DNA from: Chiridota heheva | Lineage: Eukaryota > Echinodermata > Holothuroidea > Apodida > Chiridotidae | NCBI GenBank assembly: GCA_020152595.1 | Contig: JAIGNY010002988.1 | Coordinates: 129,001 to 193,000, forward strand | Direction: 5' to 3' | DNA: 64,000 nucleotides | The notes under the pieces: model-generated | Told to the model about the DNA's origin: nothing | The model's database searches: none | What the model saw: only the letters and a program-made list of their open reading frames with translations | In this document: positions 12,393 to 22,570 of the stretch, in pieces | Position numbering within the stretch: position 1 is the stretch's first letter | Layout: each line of letters starts with the position of its first letter | Made by a program: the position numbers and the translations under genes

Positions 12393-12921
12393 AAGTAGAT
12401 GTTCTTGCAAACACTTCAATTTGATTATGTTTAACAAAATATTACTTGCGAAACAGTAAGAATTATAAGCCGATTACCCAGGCTTTGAACTGTAGGACCA
12501 TGTAAGGGTTGTAAGCCTGATCCTTCTGTTTTGTCTGCAAGTGGTTTAAATTCAAGAGGAACGACATCCCTTAATGAGAATGTTCTTAATTTATTTCCAA
12601 ATTCTTTTTATCATAGCCTGAAGTTGAAAAGGACAAATTAAGATCCGAAAAACTTTCGCAATCAGACGCTATTTGTACGTGGTAAGTATGTGTTTATGAT
12701 CAGCAGTCCCTGAAATGACGTAGCAAACTGTTATGAGTGACGTCGCAAATCCCTTTCAAATTTGTTTTTCTTCGGAAAAGGCAATAAATGATCAATTTCT
12801 AAGTCCTTTTTCATCATGAAAATGGACTTAAGAACCAGGATTTCTTGATGGGTTATTGATTTTAGGGATATGAAAAACCTACGTTAAATCTCAATTTTTT
12901 AGAAGGCATGGCAGGACCACT
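11387..12921. mobile_element. 1.5-kb TIR element, AGTGGTCCTGCCATG family
   Basis: AGTGGTCCTGCCATG at the left end and its exact reverse complement CATGGCAGGACCACT at the right end bound 1535 bp. They are flanked by TTCA on both sides (11383-11386, 12922-12925), a 4-bp target-site duplication. The first ~230 bp recur at 49607-49833. The interior holds an A30 tract (12361-12390) and, on the minus strand near 12000-12080, a tRNA-like segment (TAGCCCAGTCAG followed by GAGTTCCAATCTC). No transposase frame was recognised, so the element is probably non-autonomous and may contain later insertions. Confidence 0.75.
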
Positions 12922-12925
12922 TTCA

Positions 12926-14483
12926 AGATCACATTTCTGCTTCAAAATCAAACACGCAAATCCTAAGACATGACATTATTGATTTCTGGTCCAATTTTTA
13001 TAATTCCTACATGCAATCTTTTGTTCTGTAGAAATTTCTTCAAAATTATATGAATTTCTGCCATTTTTGACCCTTTTTTTTAAATATTTTTAAATTGTGT
13101 ACCAAAACCGTACATCACACATGCTTTGTTAACTTGCCGTCCGAAAGTGCTTGCAATTTCCTTTCATTTGATATATAAAAAAAGACATACCCCCTCTATT
13201 TGAACCCTTTCCTATAATAATTTAATTTCACAACAGCGTTTTTAATGATAATTAGTTTTGTAGACATGGACACAGCACGTGAGTGTTCAAGTCTCACCGT
13301 GACTGCTTTATAATTTTTCTTGTGCAATTTTTTGGGGTCATTTGACTAAACTCATTTTTAGGGTCAGTTTGACTAATATCATTTTGGGTGTTTTTTGATC
13401 TTTTTTTTTTCTTTCTAAAAATTATAGATTAGCAACATTGGAAAGAAAATTTGATAAAGACTCTAAATATGTAACACAAATCTCTTGTTTTCAATATTGA
13501 CAAAAAGTAATACTTGTGCAAAGATTAACCATTTGTTGACCAAATTTAGCAAAAATTTGCCTTATTTGCATAATTTTGTCCAATATTTCCTAATTTGGCT
13601 TTCATTACTCAAAAGATAAATATCTTAGCTTCCATTCCAACCAAACTTGTAATGAAAGAAAATGAAAGCAAAGTTGTCAAAAATGCATATGAAAAAACAA
13701 ATTACGATAATTGGGCTCGCATTTTTCAAAGCCCTGATAGGGTAAGGGTTAATTCTTTTCTTATAACTTGCTTGACAATCTTTTGGTTTAAAAAATCCCA
13801 GTTAGGGGGGGGGGGGAGGGGAGGAGGGGGTTTTATGTATATCATAACTTATGCGGTGATTACTACTTGGATTGCCAGTAGTAGTTCCAATTTTTCAACC
13901 AATCAGAACCATTTATGTGTATTCTATACTTTTAACAATTTAACAATTTGAATCTATACTCAAAGCATGAAGGGGCCATGGGGTGAATCATTGTGGATGG
14001 TTGCATGACATTTAAATCCATACTTAAGCCATAAAGTGCTAACCTCCAGTTTTCTTGGTATAAGTGGATGAGACCCACTTGGATAGAAGGCCAGTCCACC
14101 ACAGGTCAATCCCCAGCAGTGCTGGTACTCAACAACACAAATTAAAAGATTTCTGACCGATTACAAGTGCAAATATCTTATAGACCCTTTACAAAGCTTG
14201 CACACCTATACATCTTATAACTTACAGTATAATAGTGATAGTATTTACAACTTCCTGATATCTCATCTTCCTAACTCCCTTGGGTTACTCAGATTGCATT
14301 GTGACCTTGCAACAAGAAGAAAGCTGACAGTTATAATATCAAAAATGTTAATAGTTTGGTATGGTGAAAGGTTTCCCCATAATACAGAAATTCATCCTAG
14401 TAAACCAGCTCAGGGGGAGGAAATCCAGTAAACATCCTCTGGGAGCAAAGAGACATTGCAAAAATGTCTTTGACCTAATTATA
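12926..14483. other. Intron 4, no gene recognised
   Basis: AT-rich intron sequence with a G-run near 13806-13832. No exon of the lectin domain is expected here, because exon 4 joins exon 5 directly in phase. Confidence 0.5.
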
Positions 14484-14491
14484 TTCACTGG

Positions 14492-14817
14492 CATGGGTGC
14501 AATTTGGGGGGAAGGGGTAGGGGAGGGGAGGGGAGGAGTAGGGTAGGGGTATGGGTAGAGAAGGAAGGGGTATGGGAGGGGTATGGGAGGGGAGGGGCAG
14601 AGGGAGGGGAATGGAAGGTAGGGGAGGGTAGGGGAGGGGGTATGGGTAGGGGAGGGGTGAGGGATGGGGAGGGGAGGTGAGTGGGAGAGGGGAAGGGGAA
14701 GGGAGAAGAGGGAGGGGAAAATCACTCTAAGATGTAAAAAATCACCATACAAAGATACAAATACAGAAAAGAAGTGGGAGAAAAAGCCTTGCCCCCCCTC
14801 CCTAAATCCTGCCTATG
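14492..14817 (-). mobile_element. hAT-like MITE, CATAGG family, with 8-bp TSD and polypurine expansion
   Basis: Element ends CATGGGTGCAATTTGG and (read inward from the right) CATAGGCAGGATTTAGG are flanked by a perfect 8-bp duplication TTCACTGG (14484-14491 and 14818-14825). About 210 bp of the interior (14505-14715) is an almost pure G/A tract of GGGGAGG/GGGTAGG units. It corresponds to the shorter C/G-homopolymer segment in other copies. Minus-strand PSPTP-type open frames come from this tract. Confidence 0.85.
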
Positions 14818-15028
14818 TTCACTGGGTTTAAGACTTTGTTCAAGATTAACATGTCAAGTACCTTTGCATGAATGTCCCAGCAAAGACCCTATGGCATTCA
14901 CACACATAGAAATGGATACATAATTGCACCATTTCAGGGGTGCGAGGGGGAAATGCATCAGGATTTTTGCCACCCCTTTAATTTTTTTAGATTTTGTATC
15001 TTTTGTATAATAAAGTTTTGTATCTTAA

Positions 15029-15263
15029 AGGACCACTAGACCGCAATGTGAGGGCATATTTTTAGGGGTCCCAAAAAAATCATGTGTATCTGGCATGTAA
15101 CAGTTTAGCAAATTTTTGGTTAATATGAATATTCAAGTAAGCTTTGCCCTGTAGTCATATGTGGGCTATGGAGGGATGTAGTTTATCAATCTTTTGTGGA
15201 TGATAAATCTGAGAAAATCACAAAAGCATAGCACAGCCACATTTTGGTCTAGTATGTGCTCCT
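15029..15263. mobile_element. TTAA-flanked MITE, copy A
   Basis: A 235-bp unit lies between TTAA tetranucleotides (15025-15028, 15264-15267). Its ends are inverted: AGGACCACTAGACCGCAATG on the left and AGGAGCACATACTAGACC read inward from the right. Related copies at 37391-37617 and 46621-46851 share the TTAA flanks, the AGACC subterminal motif and an inner AATATGAATATTCAAGT-type segment. TTAA duplication is typical of piggyBac and Kolobok elements; superfamily membership is inferred. Confidence 0.85.
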
Positions 15264-15267
15264 TTAA

Positions 15268-16160
15268 CACGATTCTGTGATTTTGCCATTTTTGTAAGCA
15301 AATTTGATTTTGGTGCCTTCCCCCCTCCCTTCCCCCCAGCACCCCCTCTTCTGCCCCCAATACTGTGCATGAACTAATACCCTGCATTTACAGTGAAATC
15401 CTCCATGTGAATGTCTGTGCAATCCCCCCCCCCCCAGCCCACCCCTCCCCTGCGCAAAATCAAACAAACAAATATAACACAGAGAGGAGAATCTGCCCAA
15501 GTGCCTCTTCTTGAAGTGCTAGTGGTCCCCTTGCGAAAAGTCCTGGCTATAAGCATCTAGCAATTGTTTCTTACATATACCCACAACCTTTAAAACACGT
15601 TGTAAATGTTGTAAACAAAGGGTCCTGGGTCAAATTTTTGAAAACAATATTTGCATCCCTGTGTTGTTAGAGGTCAAAGACAGTACCATATCAATAGCAA
15701 CTACCTAATCACTCCGAAGGGTGATAGACCTGTCACATATATCTGGGAGGATTTACTTCACAAGTTTATTGTCAGGCTAATTACAGTCTGCTCTGAAAAG
15801 GATACTTTTATCAGGAAAATAACACATTCCTGCTTTAATGACTTTTTCATGTTAGAGGGATTTGTTATAAATAACAAGTACCTCATGTTTTACTTCAATT
15901 TCTTCCTCCTCTCCCTTGGACCACCCAAAAGTGTAACCATCGATTTTGAGGGAATCTATTTGTTTCAAAATAGGCACACAAGTTATGGGTATGCTATTTT
16001 TAGTAGGCAAAATAATGAGAGGCTGCAATACTTTGTTGGTTATTATACTTTTATTTCACAGATGTATGCAATATAACATTCTGGAAGAAAAAAAAATGTC
16101 TAAGCATTGAAATCCTTCTACTGCACATGGATAAATGGATGAAACTCATAAGCGGGATTG
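15268..16160. other. Intron 4, unassigned; one unsupported open frame
   Basis: A C-rich patch (15420-15450) is followed by AT-rich sequence. A 141-codon plus-strand frame (15651-16076) has no recognisable domain. It lies inside the intron of a gene on the opposite strand, so it is not called. Confidence 0.45.
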
Positions 16161-16316
16161 CAGGGGTGTAGCCAGCCTTTTGGATTGGGAGTTCCCTGAG
16201 GGAAATATTCGGACCTTTTAGCATATTTTCTGGACCTTTTTGCCATTTTATTATTACCATTTTACTTTAATGGTGGGGTCGTACGAGCTTGTCAAACCCC
16301 CCTGGCTACACCCATG
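16161..16316. mobile_element. Short hAT-type MITE with GGGTGTAGCCAG ends
   Basis: The left end CAGGGGTGTAGCCAG is matched by CTGGCTACACCCATG on the right, giving ~155 bp. The termini belong to the widespread CAGTGGYGTAGC group. No convincing target-site duplication was seen. Confidence 0.6.
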
Positions 16317-17149
16317 GAATTAGGGGCAAGAGGATAATTCTCCCCCTCCCCACCCATCAAACATGCTTTTTTCCATATTAATATTTCACAAGGTGAATCT
16401 TGGGCTTTCTTACATCACAACTGTTGCATACAGTATTAGAATAACTCAAACTTTCATAAGCCAGAATACTAAAGATGCATTTAATGTTATTTTTGAAGAA
16501 TATGAGCTCTCTCTTGCATAAAGTGGGGGCGCCAAACTCAAAATGGAGGGTTTTGATGGCATTTTGAGAACAATATGGATTTTTTTTAATTCACAATAAA
16601 AGCGACAGGTGTGTGTTATGAGGGAGGGGAGCGGCGGTCAGTAAGTTCGACCCCCATCGTTTCACCCTTTCCCCAATAAAATAAAGAACATACACAAACA
16701 TGTAAAACTTGTTATGTTTTCCGCGAGGATCTGTTGTTTTCTTTCACAGAAAAAATGTTTCAGAGCTAATGGTAAGACAACATCATTCACATTATCTCGA
16801 GCCTCTATTCACCAACCAACCTTCTCCTTTCGTATTACAGCAGCTCGTTACTCATGGAATAAAGAAACTTAGAATCTAGAGCTACTCAGACCATTTTAAA
16901 CATAACATAAATCTTCGGACAAACAAATTTCCAATTCAATTTCACATGTCATACTAATGTTCAAAATTATAAATTGAGCAAAAATAACTTTCTTGACCCA
17001 AATCAGCATTTTACGAAAACTTATCTTGTTTATTTGCATTCCACAGCTATTGGGCATTGTAACAATTTAAAATGGATTTAAAATCAAATGAATCTTGTGG
17101 AACGTTCAGAAATAAAGTAACACATTTGAGGCCAAATTGTAGAGAATCT

Positions 17150-18430
17150 GTATATTGGGCGCAATTTTGTTTAATTTTTAATTTCTGACAAACATAAAAA
17201 CTTTCATCATTCTATAATGGAATACCCCAAGCTTAAATAATTTTCACTACAGGTTTGTATTAGTATTGAAAAGTTATTAGCAAAAAATTCAATGACATAG
17301 GAATATATTTTGATAGTTTTTCCTGCAGTTATTAAAAATATTCATTTTCTTTCAATTTCGGGAGAAAATGTACAAAGGAAAAATACTATTTTTACCCAAA
17401 ATTGAGTAAAACTTTTACAAATGCTTTCAAAATAAATATCAAGTATAGAAATTTCATGTTCCTCCTTTCATACGATATGCAATATCATAATGTAAATATT
17501 GCCATTGTTGAAATATTACCCTTTAATTGAAAGGTTGTCCCGCAGGACCTGAAATGACCTCAGTCATAATTCCCCATATAGGGGGTAACAGAGAGAGCAT
17601 CCACCCTGGGAACGTGCCTGGGACTCGTACTGACGTCCTAATGCTATATTGTTCTGAAAAATACCCGTAAATAGGCTCTTCTTTTTTTGTTTGACAGCTC
17701 AAAATAGTAAAAAAAATATATATTTTACCCACAAATGCAGTTACAAATTAGTATCAATGAATTGGACATGTAACTTCCTTTCATATGACATGCAATATGG
17801 TAATGCCAAAATCAATATTCATAAAACATATGCAACAAATAACTGGAATAACGCATGCGAGGTCAAGATGTCAGTTTGTAGAAAACCCGCATAGGCATAT
17901 TAGGCTAAATTTTGCTCTTTAAAAAAAAAACTATTTCTGATTTTGTAACTTTAAAATTTCCTCATTCTATAATGGAATGCCCCAAGCTTAAATAATTTTC
18001 ATAACAGTTTTGTGATAGTATATGAAAGTTTGTAGGAAAAAATCAACAGAATAGGATTAGATTTAGATTGTTATTTAAGCAGTTAATGGAAATATAAATT
18101 TTGAAAATTTCGGGGGGAAATGGTAAATTACTATTTTTACCCCAAAATGGAGTAAATAATTGGCAAATACACTGAAAATAGATATCAATAAATAAGAAAT
18201 TTAATTTCCATTCATATAACATGCCATATGGTAATGCCAATATTACCATTTTTGAAACATTACCTTTTAATTAAATGGTTGTCCCGCTTGACCTCAAATG
18301 ACCTAAATGACGTCAGAAATCCCCATATAGGATGTTACAGCAAGGGCATCCACCCTGGCGATGTGCCAGGGACTCATACTGATGGTAGCATGGCTGCCAT
18401 GTTGTTCTCTAAAATGCCATCAAAGATCCA
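17150..18430. repeat. Tandem segmental duplication, period about 754 bp, plus a partial third unit
   Basis: The block around ATTCTATAATGGAATACCCC (about 17210-17670) recurs at about 17964-18430. It keeps the order of several marks: AAGCTTAAATAATTTTCA, a TACTATTTTTACCC segment, GGTTGTCCCGC, CCCCATATAGG and GCATCCACCCTGG. A shorter third fragment (about 17690-17840) lies between them. The unit is not recognised as a known element. Confidence 0.85.
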
Positions 18431-18439
18431 GAAATGATC

Positions 18440-18998
18440 TCAACCGCCCCACTCTTATGCAATATGGTCTAAGACCAGGCTGATGCAAGTAGAACCAAGG
18501 CGTACCGAAGGTTGTATTTTTTACGAAAACTAAAATACTTCAAAGTTAACAATATCATTCTTTAGCTGTTTTACCAGTCAGTAATACAAAGCGTGTTGAC
18601 TTTCAGCATTATCTGTATATTCGGGCTGCTAACAAAAGATTCAACTAGTAAATTGGAGAAGATTGTAAGGGCCGCAAGCCGTGTTGTTTTTGATGACATA
18701 TTTCTGAAGTCCGTCTCTGATCTCTACAATAACATGATGCACCAAAAAATAGCAAAAATATTGAATGACAACACACTTCCGCTCTTCCCACTGAATATTT
18801 TCTGCCGTTCACGTAAAAGACTTTGTATGCCACGATCCAAGCATAACAGATTCAGGTTTTCATTTGTACCCAACTCTATTTCCCTATTCAACTTAAAAGC
18901 GGTCCGATAGTTTGTGTTTTAATATTTTAAGTCAAATTCGTATATTTATTTATACATGTATGTGTACATATGTATGTATGTATGTGTGTATGCGTATG

Positions 18999-19097
<99 letters not shown>

Positions 19098-19402
19098 ATT
19101 TGTGTGTGTATGTATGTTTATATATGTGTATGTATGTGGGCCTATATAAATGTATATTTACAGCTTGGACGTTATTTTATTTTACCATTTACTATTATTT
19201 ACCTAAATTTATATTTTTCCTTATTTACTGGGGTTTTTAGATTTTTAATTTTATTTTAAATATATATAACTTTTATGTAACTTATATATTTATAACTTTT
19301 ATATTGATATTTCTTTTAAATATCTTTTATGCGTTTTGCTACAGGACGACAAATTTTCATATTTTGTTGTAGACGAAATAAATTGATCTTATCTTATCTT
19401 AT
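18440..19402 (+). mobile_element. 5'-truncated LINE (CR1/L2-like): end of reverse transcriptase ORF and 3' UTR
   Basis: The translation shows the typical C-terminal end of a non-LTR reverse transcriptase ORF. RLYFLRKLKYF lies upstream of one in-frame stop (near 18566), then come QSVLTFSIICIFGLL, SKLEKIVRAASRVV and a closing basic segment near KHNRFRFSFVPNSISLFN, ending with a stop about 18908. The 3' UTR contains a long (TA)n run, a GACGACAAATTTTCATATTTTG segment and an AATAAATTG motif, and ends in the microsatellite-like tail TTATCTTATCTTA. Such short-repeat tails without poly(A) are usual for CR1/L2-type elements. It is dead: most of the ORF is missing. It lies in the host gene's intron 4, antisense to it. 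Confidence 0.88.
18998..19089. repeat. (TA)n microsatellite
   Basis: About 45 uninterrupted TA units lie inside the LINE 3' UTR, flanked by GTATG/TGTG variants. Confidence 0.97.
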
Positions 19403-20600
19403 TATGTCAACCTTTCCATACAGGACCACCTTAAAAAAAAAAAAAACTTTTGCTAGACTTATCCAGATAATGGGCAGGTAACAGGGCCTTTTTAACACAC
19501 TTACTAGGGAACATGCCCCCCCCCCCTCAGCGAAGTGGCCCCCCAATTGAGCAATTTGACCCCCAAGTTTGGCCCTTTTTGGTCCCTAGTATATGTAACA
19601 AAACAAATTTTACTGCTTATTTCCCGAAAATGAGCAAAATTTCCAGAAAATGATAATTTTCTGATAATCAAAGGAAATATCCCCGAAATTGAAAAGAACT
19701 ATTTGAAATAAAAGACAATCTTGCGTGGAAGGGGAAGGAGGGGGAGGGGGGGGGGTGGTACTACAATATCAATGTGACCGGTAAATCTGATATGTGATGT
19801 CACTTCTGCAGCAGTTATTGGATCGCTTGTCAGTATTTATGTGTGTATTTCGACCAATCAGAAATTATGAATTGTATGTACCTTTACACACATAGGTGGG
19901 ATTTTAGGGGCCCTTCTAATAAAAAAAACCTGTGTCAGCTGTTCCAATTTCATGCATGAACACGCATGCAAACCCAGGGTAATCCTTGGTATTGAGACTA
20001 GTTTGACACTCTTTCTCACTCATTCCACAAAAAACAGTGTCTGTCACTCTTTTACACATAAAACATGGAAACTACACTTCACAGGTTTTCCTGTGTCCAA
20101 CAGGACAATGTGTGTCATACAGGAAACAAGAGAAAACCTGTCATAAGTACCAGACAATGCATTTACACCAGAAAATACTTCTCCATGCAACAACCCATTC
20201 AGCTGGTCTAAAATTACTTGAAAGTTGCCACGTTTTGCCACAATTTCTTGACACAGGTTGGAAGTCATTTTACCACACTTTTTCTCCTGTCTTGTTGAAA
20301 CACTTATTTTTACAAATTAACATGCATGTCAGCCACACATAAACACAGGTGGGATTACCTGTTAGACACACAGGGGATTAGTTCCAATTTCATGCATTGT
20401 CATGTGTGTCACTTTTGTTTGCCACATGTGAAGTCTTTTGTTTGCCAACTGTGTTCCTGCAGGAACGGAACACAGACAAGATTTGACACACTCTTTATTG
20501 TACTTTGCAATTTGTATCCCCCTACTTTTAGTCCTTGGGGCCGGGTCACAGGCAGGCATCCTTGCACTGAATAAGTTTGATATCATTTCATAAAAAGACA
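19403..20600. other. Intron 4, CACA/TGTG-rich unassigned sequence
   Basis: After a C-rich patch (19508-19520) and a G-rich patch (19735-19760), the stretch 19880-20560 is unusually rich in ACAC/GTGT, TGACAC and ACAGG words. The phrase TTCCAATTTCATGCAT occurs twice (about 19943 and 20380). A CATAGGTGGGATTT terminus at 19892 suggests a decayed CATAGG-family MITE. Confidence 0.45.
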
Positions 20601-20605
20601 CATAC

Positions 20606-20752
20606 CTATTTCATGCATAGTATAAGATGGGCACTCCATACTTCCCAGCTGAGACCGGCCAAAGCTAGCTGAGATGACCGCTATGATATCAGAACCAGTA
20701 CAGCTTATCTGCATGTGCCGGTTTTCACACTCTACTATACTGCTAAATGAAT
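20606..20752 (-). CDS. EVA1C-like receptor, exon 4: first half of SUEL lectin domain 2
   Basis: A 147-bp exon has a strong acceptor (T9 tract, ACAG) and donor ATAG|GTATG. It opens in phase 1 after exon 3 and gives SFSSIVECENRHMQISC. It then shows SASFGRS, the domain-2 equivalent of the A-x-Y-G-R motif that marks SUEL lectin domains, followed by a cysteine in MECPS. It ends one base into an Asp codon that exon 5 completes. Together exons 4 and 5 give a domain of about 95 residues with 8 cysteines, the normal count. The domain is expected to lie outside the cell and bind glycans; human EVA1C binds heparin. Intron 4 is 11 kb. Confidence 0.93.
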
Positions 20753-20894
20753 CTGTAAAAAAAAAGAAAACAATTTATTTATAATTTTTTGTCTAGAGCG
20801 AATGTGCAAAAGCAAGTTCTACCTTTTCCTGTATTTGGAAACTTCTTGGGTTCACTAAAAATTATTTCTGAGAGTTACTTAGTAAAAAGCGTTC

Positions 20895-21300
20895 TTATTT
20901 TAAAGAAGGAGGCTCGTCTCATTAAAATACGGTAAAATTGGGATGCGATATTTGGACGTCACTTCCGGCTGTGGATGCAATATCCGATCCACTGTCTGTT
21001 TGTACAGCCAGACACTAGCATGAAATTTACTGAGAAAAAAAAAGTAGAAGATAAAAGCAAAAGTCGCAATAAACGATTCTACCAGGGCTCGAACTCACGA
21101 CGTTGGTTTGAAGAAAAAAATATTCCGATCCCCGTAACCAACTGGGCTAACTCAGGTAATGACGCTTCAAAGCGTTTTAAATAACTATATACCTTGCAAT
21201 AAGAGACAACAAATTGCACAGCAAAATTTCAACCAATCAAAAAATTTGAAAGGAATTCTAAATATTGTGCCCATTTCGCCTCTTTAAAGTGCGGTATTTT
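20895..21300 (-). repeat. Repeat with tRNA-like pol III promoter motifs
   Basis: On the minus strand near 21150-21075, TAGCCCAGTTGG fits the A box exactly. A B-box-like GAGTTCGAGCC follows at about the normal tRNA spacing. The surrounding ~400 bp has TTTAAAG..GAGGC-type ends in opposite orientation, hinting at a TTAA-type element carrying a SINE-like insert. It is not a functional tRNA: the stem pairing between the boxes is lost. Confidence 0.45.
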
Positions 21301-21309
21301 GAAACTTCT

Positions 21310-22560
21310 CTTCTCTAAAACCCTTCTATCACACTCGCATTTATTCAAGAGCATATACAAACTTTGAACTGTCATATTAAGTCCAAGCATTTTTTAAACA
21401 AAATATAAAAATACAGATTTTTTTTTTCTTTTTGTCAAAATTATTCTGGGTTTTTGCTTAATTTTGGTTTTAAAAAGAGACACCCTTTATAGATAATTAT
21501 ATTTTTGATTGCTTTCCACAATTTTAGGGAATTTTCAAACTGTCCTTTTCAACCCAAGTATATGTATCCTTTGAACGTTTCATTTTTCTAGTGTAAAAAT
21601 AATCCCCCTTCCACCTCTGCGCCCTGTTCCCATACAATTATGCTTCAAATATTTGCTTAAATTTTTAACTATGCTGTAACCAGTTTTCATTCTCAGGACA
21701 ACCCTTTTGATTTCAAAAGCTGGTACATCCACAGTCTAAAGAAACCTCTCTGGATATAAGATCAAATACATTCTTTATATCACATTTTTCCGCACATTAA
21801 TCCAAATGGGAGTTCCATCTTGATAGGTGCCCCCATTTTTTACAATACAATTGTTATGAATGTGAAAAAATTGGCGAAAATGGGTTAATCTTCTCTAAAA
21901 CCCACTTATTCTCCAGGGGCCATGATGTTCTACTAAAATGCACATGATTCATGATAGTATCTCACATGAGTTGGGTAGCTTAGCATGAATAACAACATGA
22001 CTAACTCATGTGTGGAGCTGGAAGAGTAAGAATTACGGTGTCTCATTTCACAAAAGTAGAGCTCAAATAATAAACGGCATGTTCACATATTCAATGAGTC
22101 TGCAAAGTCACTTAGCAATTTTAATGCAATTCATAACATCAATGTGCCTGCCTTGTATTTCCAATAAAAAATAATATTTCTAAATTGCAATTGTGCTTTA
22201 ATGGTGATTTTCAGGCTAATTGAGACCACATTACTCCATTACCAAGAGTATTCTTTAACCTGATTATATCATACTGCATTTTAAAGTTTTTCAAATGTAA
22301 TGATCAAATTTTGCTATAGATAATTTGAAAGTGGTGTGTCTTTCCAGAGCAAACATTACATTTACATATTAATTAGCATGTAATGATTTTTAATGAATTT
22401 TTGATGATAATTCTCTATGATTGACAGCATTTCACAAACTAAAACAAAATATTTTCAGTAAACCAAATTTGCCCCCAAACAAAATTTTGGACCATTTATG
22501 CAAATAAGATGCTCAATTGATTTGAAGTTATTCAATCAAGAAACCCATAAACTCTTTTTA
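21310..22560. other. Intron 3, plain AT-rich sequence
   Basis: No exon, repeat or element recognised. Confidence 0.55.
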
Positions 22561-22570
22561 GTGACTTCAT

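Noticed and set aside
14348-14752. Proline/serine-rich 134-codon minus-strand frame
   Set aside because: A translation of the polypurine tract within a hAT MITE.
15651-16076. 141-codon plus-strand open frame
   Set aside because: No recognisable domain; antisense within an intron; AT-rich composition like its surroundings.
21075-21165. A functional tRNA gene (minus strand)
   Set aside because: A and B boxes are present but the stem pairing is lost, and the segment lies in a repeat; called SINE-like instead.
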